This document shows, piece after piece, positions 36,071 to 49,012 of a stretch of 64,000 nucleotides of DNA (within the stretch, counting starts at the first letter, position 1; each line of letters opens with the position of its first letter). A program made the position numbers and the translations under genes. Source of the DNA: Stratiolaelaps scimitus (taxonomy: Eukaryota > Arthropoda > Arachnida > Mesostigmata > Laelapidae); NCBI GenBank assembly GCA_019614645.1, contig JABWDB010000001.1:16223501-16287500 (forward strand), in the 5' to 3' direction. The notes under the pieces were generated by a model. It had not been told where the DNA came from and ran no database searches. It was given only the letters and a program-made list of their open reading frames with translations.

Positions 36071-37980
36071 TGAGTGAATGCCTGGCACCGAACTTTCTCC
36101 TCGGCGGAGTTACCCTTCCTTCAAGCAATTTGCGTTAGTTGTTCCGCCACCGCCACCATCGTCGTCGTCGTCGTCGTTGTGGTCTCCCCCAGATCCTGCT
36201 TCCTTTCGTATTCTGTTTCATCCGCTGCCCTTCACCTGAGTGGCGTCGTTCCACGGATCGGCAGTGAGGTCGTTTGTTGCAGATATCCTCCTTTTTCACT
36301 CCTGCATCCTACTGCACTGGCCAAGGCAGGAGGCCAGAGGCCGGGAGGCCAGAGACCTGGAACCCTCACTAAAAGCATCCACCATGGAGCTCTAGATGCC
36401 CTAAAGCCTTCAGTGAACCGTGGCAGGAGCGCACACCAGCGCCGTACTTCGGCAAGCTGTAGTACAAGTTAGCTGCGCGTGCACGCTGGTGTACACCCTT
36501 CGCCTTGGTCCCCCGCCTGCTACGCGATTACCCCGAAAGGTTTTGCCGTGGTGTATGACTGGGCGAGCAGACGGAGCCCTCAACCCGACAGCCTGCACTT
36601 CACTGCCCTCACCATTTGCGGCCGCCACCGCCATGTTCATGTGGCCAGCCAAGATATTGTACTGACGCAGTATGGACATCTGTACCTCAAGGGAGGAAAG
36701 CGGAACGTTCACGGACCGCAAGTGTAGTACAGGATCTACGTTTGTATGTATTTATATTGTAGTGCAACGCACGGTGAAACCGGGGTGTGACTCCCCATCA
36801 GAGGGTCAGTCAAATCGACTGGGTCGCGAGTTTCCAGGGCCTGCCTTCGTTACTCGACCTCGCTGGATGTATTGAGTTGACTGGAGAAGATCATACACGT
36901 GAAGGATACACAACCGAGTTAGAGAGCTTCGAGGAATCTCTAGATGTACGCTCGCTGACCGCGCACAGTTTGCTTTGCGAGCGTTGGCGTTCGCCTGTTT
37001 GAAATCATTTCCTTATCTCTACAGTACCCTTCCTGAACCGTCGGTCTGCTGCCACCGTACAGCGACGATGTACACTTTCGTACATCCCTCACTTACGTTC
37101 ACCGAAGGTGCAAGACACCCGCATGCATTGGGCTCAGCGCAGGGAGTGCGGCCGGTGAGGCGAAGCCGCTGCCACCGCAAAAGCCGCCGTCTCGTTGCCG
37201 CGGCTGGGTTAATAATCCTTCGTCCAGGTCGGGCCGTGTTAGCAAAGCACTACGTTAGGCGTAGCATACGCCCCTACGCTATGGTACGAATAAAATCGGC
37301 TCTTCTTCTGAACCCGACCGCCGGCTTGCATTTGCCCTCCCTCTTGCGGGGCGCAAAATCATGTATACCGTCGCTCGAAGATAGTTCCCGTACGATCCGA
37401 TCCGACCGGGCCCGGGTGTCGGGCCCTACTGAATGTGCACATGGCCGCTTGCCTGTGTGACTGCGCTATGTGCGTGTGGTAGATTCGTGCCGCCGCTTAT
37501 CGGCAGTCGATTTGCCAATTCAATTATGGCCCAATTTGTGCTCCTACTCTTATCTCTAACTGGGTGGCCTCAGCCCCAGCAGCCTCTTTCGAGGCTTTCT
37601 GCGCAGAGAACGTCTTGCTCGTTCGTTTGCGAGCTCGTCGTTTTCTCTCCCACGAGGCGCTTTGGGGGTTAGAGTATGGGCGAAGGGGTGTTTTGGGCGC
37701 CAGCACCAGACGCCCCTCCCCCCAGTTCGGGTTCATCTCATCGAGTGTGTACGCCCGACGGGCCATCTTAATCTCTTTCGTCGGGAAAGAAGACGAAGGA
37801 GCAGAAGAAAAAGATGAAGAGAAAAGGGCTGGGAACATGGCTGCAACCACAGCTGTCTGCGTATTGATTCTCGGGATTTCGTCTTTGGAGAGATCTTCGT
37901 ATTCCTTAGCACTATCTTGTGTCAGCTTTCGACGTCCTTGGCCCCCGGATTATACAGCCCCGCCGGTTGAAACGACTGAA
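36071..37980. other. GC-rich low-complexity island
   Basis: A GTC tract lies at about 36159-36178. Frames of 80-160 codons are open on both strands, with compositions typical of random GC-rich DNA. No gene supported. Confidence 0.35.
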
Positions 37981-39181
37981 TAACGCAATCTGGACAACGG
38001 CATATGATTTTCATAAAGGTCTCTCTCTCCCCCCTCCGCCCCTCTTTCTCTACTGCTAGTGCTACCATGTGAAATTGCGTTGAATTAACAGGATTCAGTA
38101 CTGATTACTTGAAAGACATACGTAGGTGCAATGTGGAGAGTATTTTTTTTATTCCGCACTCTTCCACTCCTACATAATGTTCCACAACGTCATACAATTT
38201 CCTCGAAAAACAATTTCAGTTTGTGACGTCAATAGTAAAAGAAGTATAAGGCCTAGTGCTCTATCAAGCAAAATACGTTAGGGGTGTTTTAGTTCGTTGG
38301 ATTGAGGAAACTTGAAGGTCGCGAAATAACTTAGTTTCCAGTACAAGTTTGTTGTGGAAGATGAAAAATTATATTCCATGATAATCCCTAACGCAAAAAG
38401 GCTCAGTTAAGCCTAGGATTCCTGGTTAGACTGAGTAAACGAGTGAACTCAGCGAGCAGGAGAAAAAACTAAGAGACCTCGCTTGCCTTTGAATTTGAGG
38501 ATCTCTGTGTCATTTAGAGATCTCGAACTCGTCACGAAACGGAATCTCTCCTGCTGTCCGTGGTTGTGCTGTGTGCGTACGAATGAAAAGTAGACATATT
38601 GTTTACTAATAAATTCTCTAACTTATATAAAGCGGCCTGCATGTACACTACATGCGTATTTAGTATTATATAATGGAGCACAGCGAGGCGAGGAACACTT
38701 AGCGTACATCCATAGACCAACCTAATATATGCCACCAAACTGTGATTAACCCTGCTGGCCGCCAGCCCGCCTGAGGGAGAATAGACGTCGGCATCGCCGT
38801 GATCGAAGTTCAAATCAAAGCCTAATCCTTTCGGTTTAGGAGGAACCCAGGCCTGACCCTGCGTCCGAGCCTCTAGCTTGCTGTACAGATTGGAGCGGCT
38901 GTTACCGCTCGACGTAACGCTATAGATAGACTGAGAGAAGCGAGATCGAATCGCTGATCAACTAACTCTCTGATGACGAACGCAAGGCAAAGGGGTACAC
39001 GGACACTTTCGGGCTAGGACCTCGTAACGGTAGCCATCAGGGCTTCGCAATCCTTCGGCCACCACCATCACGACCGGCAAATCTCCATGAAATTCGAATT
39101 CGAATCCGTCACCCCCTTGAACCCTTTCCCAGGATCTAGTCTCCACACAATACCTTCCCGCGGCGGGACGCGGCGCTCCGT
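37981..39181. other. Non-coding stretch
   Basis: Starts AT-rich and becomes GC-rich after 38730. No repeat or gene recognised; the open minus-strand frame at 38958-39239 resembles nothing I know. Confidence 0.35.
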
Positions 39182-39409
39182 ATGGCTCGAAAATTCCGGC
39201 TGAAAGCTGCTTCCCGAGCCGCGATCGGCGCGCCCTCAACGTCCCCCCAACATCGTCATCGTGTGCGTCGCACGCAGTCCGAACGAGAGCGGATCGCAGC
39301 GAACGATGCTGATGAGGCAGCGAGATCTTTGATTGAAAAAGTTCGTAGCCGGCGGCTTGCCAAGCCGCCGGGAGGACGACGAAGAGCCATGAAACGGAGG
39401 GGAATGTGA
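39182..39409 (+). CDS. Small arginine-rich open frame, uncertain
   Basis: An ATG-started frame of 75 codons encodes a strongly basic peptide (MARKFRLKAASRAAIG at the start, GGRRRAMKRRGM at the end) with a short acidic and alanine-rich middle. It lies in a GC-rich island, and an overlapping frame is open on the other strand, so chance is a serious alternative. There is no domain I recognise. Confidence 0.15.
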   Translation: MARKFRLKAASRAAIGAPSTSPQHRHRVRRTQSERERIAANDADEAARSLIEKVRSRRLAKPPGGRRRAMKRRGM

Positions 39410-40593
39410 AGGAGGCGAAGGAGGAGACGAGAAACGGTCATCGTCCCGCCCTTTTCGGTCCGTCGATCGGTCGGCGGTGGCAACCGAGTCGCGTGATCAG
39501 AGATCGCTCGCTTCTCAAGATCCTATTCTCCGAGTGAGAATCGGCCTACCGGACCGCCAAGGAGCGCGAGAGAGACAGAGAGAGAGAGAGAACGAGATAG
39601 AAGAGAGATCGAGACATTGGGATCAGATGTAATCAGGACTCCTTCGTCTACAGGTCTATAGAAGGCGAAGGGTTACGGCCACTTGTGGACGGCGCACAAG
39701 GGAGCAAGCAAACGAGAAGATCTCTACGGTTGCATTCGGTCGGTTAAGGAGGGTGGCACGGAAAACCACTTCGCATAGCAACCACTCGAACAAAGATCAT
39801 AGATGCAGAACCGGCTGCTGGACGAGGATGGGGTCTAAAAGGCGAACAGTAAATGAGACCTTATGTCTAAGCCTAAGTGATACTAGTGTTAGTAGAGGCT
39901 GCATAATTATAATTGCCTAGTCTATAACTTACTTGGCTTGGCTCGACAACAAGACAATACCCTTTCTCTCTAACGGTTCTTGTTGGAACAATATCGACAC
40001 AGAAAACCAGCACGAAGATTCTAAGCAAAGATTTTTTTGTTTCTTGGGCTGTTATATGTATATATTATAAAACAAAATTTGTGTTTGTTTGCACGGATTT
40101 CGTGTAACAAGCACAAATCCGTAGTCTGCGATGTTATTCGGGCAAACGTTGCTGGACGAAGAAAGCTGCAGAGCTGTGATTAGTGCTGAAATAATTATAG
40201 AAGTCACAACAAATTAATCGATGACTTAGGAGACGTCATGATTAATCGACTGCGTCACGAGCTGCAGGAGTTCACCGTGATAAAGGTCGTGATGATGGTG
40301 CTTTATTTTAATGTTTTTTTTTGGATCAATTCTAACTGTTCGCACCGGTCTTATAGCAAACTCTTTATACTGAGGGGTCTGTTTCAGATATTCTGGTTAT
40401 AATTGCCTATCCGTTTCTTCATCTAAATAATTACTCTCGATGCACACCATAAAGATATATTACACCTATGGTTACTGGCCATAATCTTAATATAGCTCAC
40501 GAGAGAAAATAAAAAACTAGTAAATCATATTTCAATACTGTAGTTTTGATCTCTCAATCTCAGCATTTATGATCAGTAGGATATATAACCTGT
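39410..40593. other. Non-coding stretch
   Basis: A GA-rich patch at about 39565-39610 is followed by AT-rich DNA. Nothing else seen. Confidence 0.4.
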
Positions 40594-40710
40594 TTTTGTG
40601 TTACGGAGTTTCGGGAATGCTTAGTGCACATCTATCACTCAGTCGTAGTGATTAGTATGGAACTCACAAACCCACTAAACCCACGGATTTCCCTCCAGCC
40701 TCAACGCTCG
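40594..40710. repeat. Dispersed repeat, family 2, first copy
   Basis: This segment shares with 54385-54480 the blocks cgggaatgc, a gtgcac-like motif, an actcacaaacccactaaac or actttcaaacccactaaac block, and C-rich DNA after it, in the same order and orientation. I do not recognise the family. Confidence 0.45.
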
Positions 40711-40747
40711 GAAATTGTAAGGCATTACATAATCCTATATTACCTCG

Positions 40748-40907
40748 GGCTCGCTCTCAGCCAACATTTAACTTCCACGGAATGGCTTCTTTCATTGTCT
40801 CGTAAGGACTCCTAAATGCAAATGTGCAACGGTAGGGGTCGAACCCGTACACCTACGTGTTACTTTCAATCGCGAGGCACACACGAATGTACCATGCCAC
40901 CGGACTC
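40748..40907 (-). repeat. tRNA-derived SINE, copy B (near complete)
   Basis: On the minus strand the copy reads from a tRNA-like head (ccggtggcatggtacattcg, then a B-box-like GGGTTCGACCC) into a tail with catttgcatttaggagtcct, then cttacgagacaatgaaag, and ends in tggaagttaaatgttggctg. It is about 160 bases long and the best preserved copy seen. Confidence 0.7.
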
Positions 40908-40940
40908 TACAAAGCTATTATATATAACGTTAATATTTTG

Positions 40941-40990
40941 AGCTGACTCTCAGCCAACATTTAACGCCCACAGGATTGCTTTTTGCATTG
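40941..40990 (-). repeat. SINE tail fragment
   Basis: The motif ctctcagccaacatttaac recurs here as in copy B, in the same orientation, followed by a diverged piece of the tail. It stops where the oppositely oriented head of copy C begins. Confidence 0.6.
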
Positions 40991-40998
40991 CTTCATCG

Positions 40999-41112
40999 AA
41001 TCCGGTGGCATGGTACATTCGTATGCGCCTTACAACCGGATGAAACAAGAAGGTGTAAGGGTTCGATCCCCACCGGAGCACATTTGCACTTTGGTGTCCG
41101 TATTACGAAAGC
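40999..41112 (+). repeat. tRNA-derived SINE, copy C (head and part of tail)
   Basis: The head spans 41001-41077, which is 77 bases, close to the length of a tRNA, and its ends (tccggtgg and ccaccgga) are perfectly complementary over eight bases. It has an A-box-like ggtggcatggtacattcg and a B-box ggttcgatccc. The T-arm does not pair fully, so it is a tRNA-like SINE head and not a working tRNA gene. The tail catttgcactttggtgtccg follows. Confidence 0.65.
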
Positions 41113-44000
41113 TATATAGCCTGCAAGAGTGTTACCTCTCGACATGCAAGTGCGCGTCTTGGTCAGTTGACACGAGTAAAAAACATATCGCCAATTTCAG
41201 AGTTTTGGCTCACGATTAGATTGATGCTGATTTGCCCTATTTACAAACTTCGCACATAATTGTGATTCAGAAATATCATATACAAAGGCTGTTGCTGCAA
41301 AACACAGAGACAGCCACCCTAGGATGGATTAGGTCAGCCTCGAGGGGTCGAACGCGAAGACGCTGCTCTGATCAGACCATCGCACATTTATCCGCCGGCC
41401 TTATGTCCCCACATGAAAAAACACAGGATTATCTCGTTCACGTTCCCACGCTATGTGAATTCGTCGGGTACTCACTGGTTTATTTCAAGATGGCCGACTT
41501 CGCGCCAACGACTCAGCTGGCAAATGACGAGGTGACTGGCAAAATAACGATAAGACTATAGGCGCCTAAGTTGTCAATCATGCTCAATGCTTATTTTGTT
41601 CGGCTGTTCAGTAACTTCGCCCTTTGCACAGGTTATTTCTGTGCACCTTACACGAGACTATACAAAAAAGGAATATTTAGCGACAAGTGCGAATGATTAT
41701 TTTCACAACAATAATTCATGGTTATAAAAACATCTAGTCCCACAATTGAAGTCACCGCATTTTCCATAAATTTCACGATACAACCACACGAATCGCCGCT
41801 GGCTCACTCTGGCTAGTGTCCACTGCGCGGGCGGTGTCAGATCAATTTTCTGCTACGATTATATCAGGACCAAAAAGTGTCAAAGCAGAATTGCCGTTTT
41901 CTGTTGGGGGAGACGTTTTTGTGGTACGCAAAATATGCGGGTCCCGCCGTAAATTTCACAAGCTCGCTGCATCCTAAAAATACGTCTGGTTCCATTCTAG
42001 ATCATGACGTAAGTACAAGTGCGCAAAAGGTATTACTGTGAATATTTTGACGTTTTTTTCCTCTGCGACTGATTTAGAAAATGGTAGAATTCCGTGTAGG
42101 AGTGGAGGGGCGTTTGAATGATTAAATGAACCAAATGCTGCGAGTGCGCTCAGTGTTGAAAGAAATTGTCACCCACGTGTGTGCTAAACTAGTCGCTGCG
42201 CTTGTTCAAACAGCAATCCGCGGACTCTACTTGGATCGTACAACACTAAAATGACAAGCACAGCCAAACGACAAGCATCATCTGTTCCATCTAGCTAGTC
42301 AAGGAACCCCATTATGAATCCCATTTGGTTCCACCCGTTAACAGTGCTCTCTGCAGCGTCCGCCACAATAATGCGTTTACGGGTGGATCCCGACTCCCAT
42401 ATTATGAACGTATATATCCCAACTTATATGTACAGCTGTCAAATTATCATTACGATGAAGCCAGTAACGGTATTCATGACGGAAAACAGTCGCTCCATGC
42501 TTCTGGAAGGTAGGAATTGAATCATACTTCACACAATTCGCATTCGTACAATAAGTGGACGAAACGACCATATCGATCCGTGCTGGAAGAATCAGAGATT
42601 GTGTGCCACATTCACCTGAATGATTGCTACTGCTTATGCGAAACAACGAGCACTGCAGTGTTTCCAGAACACCTTCCGGTTGCTAAAAAAAAAGTTAAAA
42701 AAAACAACTGGTACAGCTATCGATCGGATCAAAGTGCATGAATGAGTTATATACCCTGCGTACTTCGCCAGCAACTGGAGCTGGCTCACAAGTCAACGAA
42801 TTCTATTCTATATAAAATTACTTTCTGGCGAACAGGAACGCCGTGTGCAAGGATTCATTGAAAATACTCGGTGAATGAGATTGAGAACACTATTTTCTGT
42901 GGAAACAGATCTCATTCTTTGTATAATAGTAATAATACAGGGTTAGCGCTATCTGTGTGGAGTTACGGGTACGCCCGCTCTGCTAGGCTATGATTAAGTG
43001 ACCATTTTTATATTTAGACCTCCACTATACGTAAAGATTCCGATCGAATGAATGACTTTCAGTGTCCGTCACACTTGAAGCTTTAGCGTACAGCGGATAA
43101 ACGAACGTTTCTTATCGATGTTTTATCTACGAAGGAATCTATTTATCTGCATAACGATGGGTGCCATGATTGAAACCGCTGTTCGAAGATCTTAGCTGAC
43201 AATGCTGGTCGTATTGTATTATATGTATAATACAACCCGTCAAACAGGCGTACGATGGCACTGTAGACCGACTCGTTAACATTGGAGGGAACGACCGAGG
43301 GGGGAAGATAACGTATTAATTAATTAGCTAGCCCACACGTACAAAAGCTTCCTCGCAATTTGTCCTTACAGAACTAAACTAGAGGGCCCGCAACGAAGAT
43401 GCGTATCCGTGTCAGAGTTTCAACAAAAACATTCTCCGAGTAAAAAAAAAATCAATCAAAAACCCCTTTCCTTTAAAATCGACCCGACCACAAACAGCTT
43501 TGACATTCGAAGTTTCGTGTTTTGCTTGACTGCTTACCCCCTTTCTTAAATAATAATAAACAAAACTATTTTTTGCGCGATCTAAGGATGTAGCCCATGA
43601 CTTTTTTTTTAGCGGACAGTACTTTCTACGAAAAAAAGAACGAGGAAAAATAAAGGTCCAATTACTCGTGGCGTATGGGTATTGTATTATACGTGAGTAA
43701 GTATCGACGTGGGCGTGATCGAGAAAATGGCCAACCATGCATGAAATTTTGTCGGCAAGCCCTAATCCACCCCAATCCCCGTGAAGGTAGGAGACATTTC
43801 TTCATACGAGAGCCTTCCCATATAAGACAGAGCAGATTTCAACAACGGTATAAAATCTATAAAATCTTTATTACTGTTTGTTTGCCGAACATTCGTTCCG
43901 GCACACACGATAGGCGTCGTCAACGAGATTGCGTCAGCCGTCTCTCCCTGCTCAGTTTTGTCGCGTTGACGCGAGAGGTCTCTCCACCTCTCTCTCGCTT

Positions 44001-44031
<31 letters not shown>

Positions 44032-47000
44032 CCTCCACTCTTGAATGAATGCCCTTAATAAATACTGTCTGAGTTATGATGACAGCTGGAGGTCCGGATC
44101 TGCGCTCGCGGAGCCCGCACGGCGCGAATGGGTACGTACTCATAGGGCGGGGACAAACATATGACGGTAGACGCGCTCGTGGTCCCCTGTTACCCCAAAA
44201 CGGTGCTTATTTATGCAGAGGAGGGAGACCGGACCATCGTGTAGCTATGCCACGGTGGTAGCGTGGCTGCAGTTCGCCCCCCCCCGCAATCTGCACCCTC
44301 TGCGTAATATCGGGAGAACCGGAGAGTTGGGTGGGGTCATGGGGGGGACTAAATTATGACCTAAGTGGACCGGCCAGCCCGGACTGGCTGCACCAGGCAG
44401 ACCTCTGTCTCTCGCGCGCTAGCCCTCAGGATAGCGAAACGAGACCTGCAAATGTGAAGATGCAAATTGCCCGAGTACCCTTCGCACTAGGCCTTCCTTC
44501 AGGCCCCCTAGCTACCGCCTCCATGGAAAGGGGGCAAGATGGCCTCAACGGACCAAACCAACATCGGCCAAAGAGACTGACCGGCCACCAATCTCCGCCA
44601 AATGCACCATCATCATGCGATGGATGCTATTATGGACGCGATGCAATTACCCCTATACGTCCCGTTCACCCGTTCCGTACTTGCTATATATACAGACACA
44701 CACAGGCACACACACATAAACATACGCCATAAGTGTTTATGGGAAAAGCAATAGGCGTCGTTGTTGTACCTATATTATCGCTTATTTACACATTGTGTAT
44801 GCAGCGTGCAGTGGGCAAGCAACTATGTAGATAGTTCTAATGGACAAATTTCGTGCCACCGAATGAATACAAGGTTAATCAATAAAAACGAATAGGTTAT
44901 AACAGCCACAAGCGGAAGAGTTGGCTGTTCCACATAAACAGAGATACAAGTGTCTAAATACCACTCACCGTATCTCAGCTGTCATCGGGATCAGTGGCAC
45001 GGGCGGGCCAGGTTACCGATATCATTTCAATTTTGACTATTCGCATTATTTCTAAATGTTCGATTTGCCCGAGCAAATATCACCCAATTGTTTTGCTTTT
45101 TGGCGTGCTACTTGTTGATATGAGATTAAACTCACCAGAAATAGTTCGCACTGTCAAAAGTCGCTTGTTTTTTTTTATTTTACAAAAAGGTTCGTATTTC
45201 GTTACTAGCATTGTCTGCTAGTTAGCTTCGGACACTGTGAACAATCAGGTTCAGCGTTCATCTACTCACGGTCACCCAGAAAACCCTCCGCGAGACAAAA
45301 ACCTGCACCCTCAACAGATGTCGTGTTTCTGTTGTCGTTCTCAAATGTTGGACTTGATATTCGTTTGATTGCACAACGACGTCCAAAACGAACGTGATAC
45401 ATTTCTGACATCTGTCATCCCTCATGCGCTCGCGACGTTCAGTAATGGGCGTATGACAGATAGATATATATATATATACGCGTTTTCTGAAACAGTTTTG
45501 GCAAACCATTTACAGGTCTGTCGCACCGTCACTAACAGTATCCAGCGAGTTTCAGCCAACGCACGACCTGTGCGAAAGGTCGCCGACACAGTTATCTATC
45601 TGTATGCCGAATCCGAATCGCCCCGTAGATATAATCTTTTATAGGGATCAGCCACGAGAAACCGGGTGGAAGTTGAGACAGACCCAGCTCCGGCGATGGC
45701 TTACGCCGACTTCGCTTCAAGTGACGACGTCCCTTCATAGCGTGTGCTGCATTGACGTCATGTGTCATCCACACTTGACGCTAAAAACTTGCCACTCTCC
45801 CCTTGAGACTCACGGTAACGCATGCGAATAGCGCCGTAGAAGCAGCAACAGTCCACGCCCCAGCGACTCCGATCCGATCGACTCGTTCTCCATTTCTTCT
45901 TCCCCGCCATCCCCAAAAATTCTAACACAGCTTCGCTTTTTAAGTTTCAGCTCTAGCAGAGGCGCGCCACAGGCGCCGCTGGAGTACCGTTGAGCTAGCT
46001 GACAGTGACCACGGTATGTGGGTATTTTTTTTCCATAAGGAAACGTCTGCCGAATGAGTCTGAGTGACCCGGGGTGTGAACCGAGCGCTCGACGCCTAAT
46101 TTGGTCCATAGTAGTTTACCGGGACTGCCCAGCGCATGTTCAAGATCGTGCTACGACAGTGCTGGTAAATGTCTGAGAAAGGGAGGGATAATTGTTCTTT
46201 TAGGGTCGATAGAGCAGCTATTATACATCAACCGCACATGTTTTCGAATTCCGAATTCGAGACAAAATAACCCCGAAAACAAAAATAGCTCCGCTGCCCT
46301 GCAGCGTAACTCTAACTGGAGCGTAGAATGGGGACTATTGTGTCAATCCCCGCCCACGTACCCTATCGCAATGAAATCATTCATATTCCCAATAAACGTA
46401 ACGGTGTCACCCCCACAGGCTAATTAGTACATAGTATCCTTACGCCTCACAATAGCAAAATAGCGACAAATTGAAATTCATTCTATGAACACACCCGCAC
46501 ATTCAAAAAACAATAACTGCTGAGTAAAAATGTGCGAATTTTTATATTTAGGCTAGCTTTTCCTCTTGGACAGCAACGGCAGAGATTCGGCAGCCGAAAG
46601 CTGAGTGGGTGCGAATAAAGCAGAAGGATAAAGGAAGACACGTTCGTCGACATTACCTGACACTGCACAAAGTAGCATTTATTACAGCGATTTGAAAAAT
46701 AAGTAGTTGAGTTAAGCAAATAAACCGATCCGAGCTAGAAGTAATCTGGCATCTAGTTGTGAGACTCAGAGGCCTAGAACAGCACGGACGGCTGCGAACA
46801 GGCGAGAAGTGGCGGAAATTCATTACAATGAACTCTGTCGAATCCAGTCGTGTGTCTGCTGTTTGTGTCGGTGTTCAGCGAATGTGCGCAATTCATTCGA
46901 TCTAATGTCCAACAACACCGGCCCCCCTGTTCTTACTCGATCGACTCTCGGTTATTGATGCTCTTCGCACAGCACACGCTTCCATAATGTTCAGTGTCAC

Positions 47001-48960
47001 CCGAAGTGTCTTCAACAATTAGATGTTCTCATTTTTATCTAACATTAATGGTTACTTATTCCCATTGGAAATGGGGTCCAGGTATTTCTTTTCTGTGCAT
47101 TACTCTTGTGTGTTTATATATCGTAATGTGGACATGACGCAAAAGGCTATCATATTCGATAGAGCGTTGCGGTCTGCGTTGCCTCCGATCACATTTTTCT
47201 ATTTGTAAAATAACTGCTGAGTGTATATAGCAATTTATCAGATGTCTTTTTTTTTATATCAAATATAGCTATGATGGATTTACTTTCATATTTGATTCAG
47301 AGTTAAATCTTATGTTTGCCTTACATATACTATTTAAGTGCAATTCAATAATTGCTATCCTATATATATATATAAATATAGACACATGAAATTTGAAGAA
47401 AAAGGCCCGATTTGATCGAGATATACTGCCAGTGCTTAATGCGTACAACGATGCTCAGATCGCGGACCGTCGCAGATGGCATTTGCTCGTTCCTTGAGAG
47501 AATGTCGGAATGTCAACGAATCGTAAGCGGTGGACAGGCTAACTATCAGCTATTTATATAGAGATGGCTTAATAAGCTCATTAATTGGGCCAGTTTCAGG
47601 GCTGGTTGGGGGCAGGCCTCAAATAGCCTCATCTTAGGCTCCAAAAATAGGGCACACTAGTTCTGTCTTTCACGATGCTGCCAACTAATTCTCTCAAATC
47701 GTTCATTGGCTAACTTCAGCTGGTAATTTACGATGTCAAATAAAGACAAGTAGTAGTAATTAATTATCTAAGCCCTTTTGCAGTATATAGCGCTCTAACT
47801 CATTAGAATATATGTATATATATATATATATATATTATAGTGATCTGCTCGAGCTATGCCAGCTGACGGTTTACTTCGCTTCGGCAAAAAGCAACAAATA
47901 TAGAGAGACATAGACATTGAAACAAACATACACAGTTACAGCTATTGTTTACACCTAAAAGTATGATAAAAGTATCCGCCGTTCATCTGACGACTTCGCA
48001 TGCCTCTTTCGAGTGCCAACGAGTCGACGGCCGACGGTATCGATAAAAATCATCACGCCGTTCCCGATACCGCTGTCCAGTAGTCGGCAGATCGTGGCGG
48101 TTCGTGCATCGATGCTGGTGTCTGCCCTTAGCTGTTGTGCTTGTTGTCGGTGTCGTCGTCGTCGTCCGATTCGGTGGCAAGTGTTCTGTCTTTAGCTCGA
48201 GAGGTGGCAAGACCTGCTTCGACTGCCCCCCTACACCGCGGATAGATGTGGCATAGACGAGACACCATAACCATTGCTGTTCCCTGTGCTATACCGTAAC
48301 TACGGCAGCCACGGTGCAGGGCCACTTCGATCTAGTGCGGTAGTCAGCCCCAACCAAGGGCTGCAATGGCAACAGCTGCGATGGAATTCTTCGTTGTCGC
48401 CGTTGATGATGTATTTCTTGAAAAAACGCGAAAAGCTGGCCACCGCCGAGCTGTCTCTGGCCGCCGAGGCGACCGCAACGCGACAACTGCTGCTCCTGTC
48501 TACCTGCCTGCCCGGGTGGCTATAGGCAGCGATGGAAACTTCAGTGGCTCGAAGCATAAAAAGGACTCAACTCACTATGCGGAAAAGTCGTTGCACTTGA
48601 ACTTAATGGGGAGCGTTTTGCCTCAGCTGACGATCCTGCTGTGGTTGTCGTTGTCGTCGTTGTTGTTGCTCCGGTAGTGGTTGGGATGGCGGGCTAGCAG
48701 TGGCTGTAGCGTTTACCGAGTACCTTGTTTTTAATGTCGTCCGTTGGGTTTTGCATTGTTTATACACGAACCGTTGGCGGCCACCCCACCCTCAACGGGG
48801 CAACGCGGATCTCTGCGCGAGTATTTGGCAGTTTTTTTTGGGTTCTTTTTTCAATTTCACTTTTAATGCGACAATTAATTTCGACCCTGGCTTAGTTTTA
48901 TCTATTCTCATCAGTTTCTCATACTGATGGATGTTCTTGGTTCGACATTATTCTGCTTTA

Positions 48961-49012
<52 letters not shown>

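Noticed and set aside
36975..37460. A 161-codon plus-strand frame
   Set aside because: It is in a GC-rich island, has no recognisable motif, and lacks convincing start or splice context.
41001..41077. A functional tRNA gene
   Set aside because: Length, A/B boxes and end pairing fit, but the T-arm does not pair fully and the sequence continues into a SINE tail seen in other copies.
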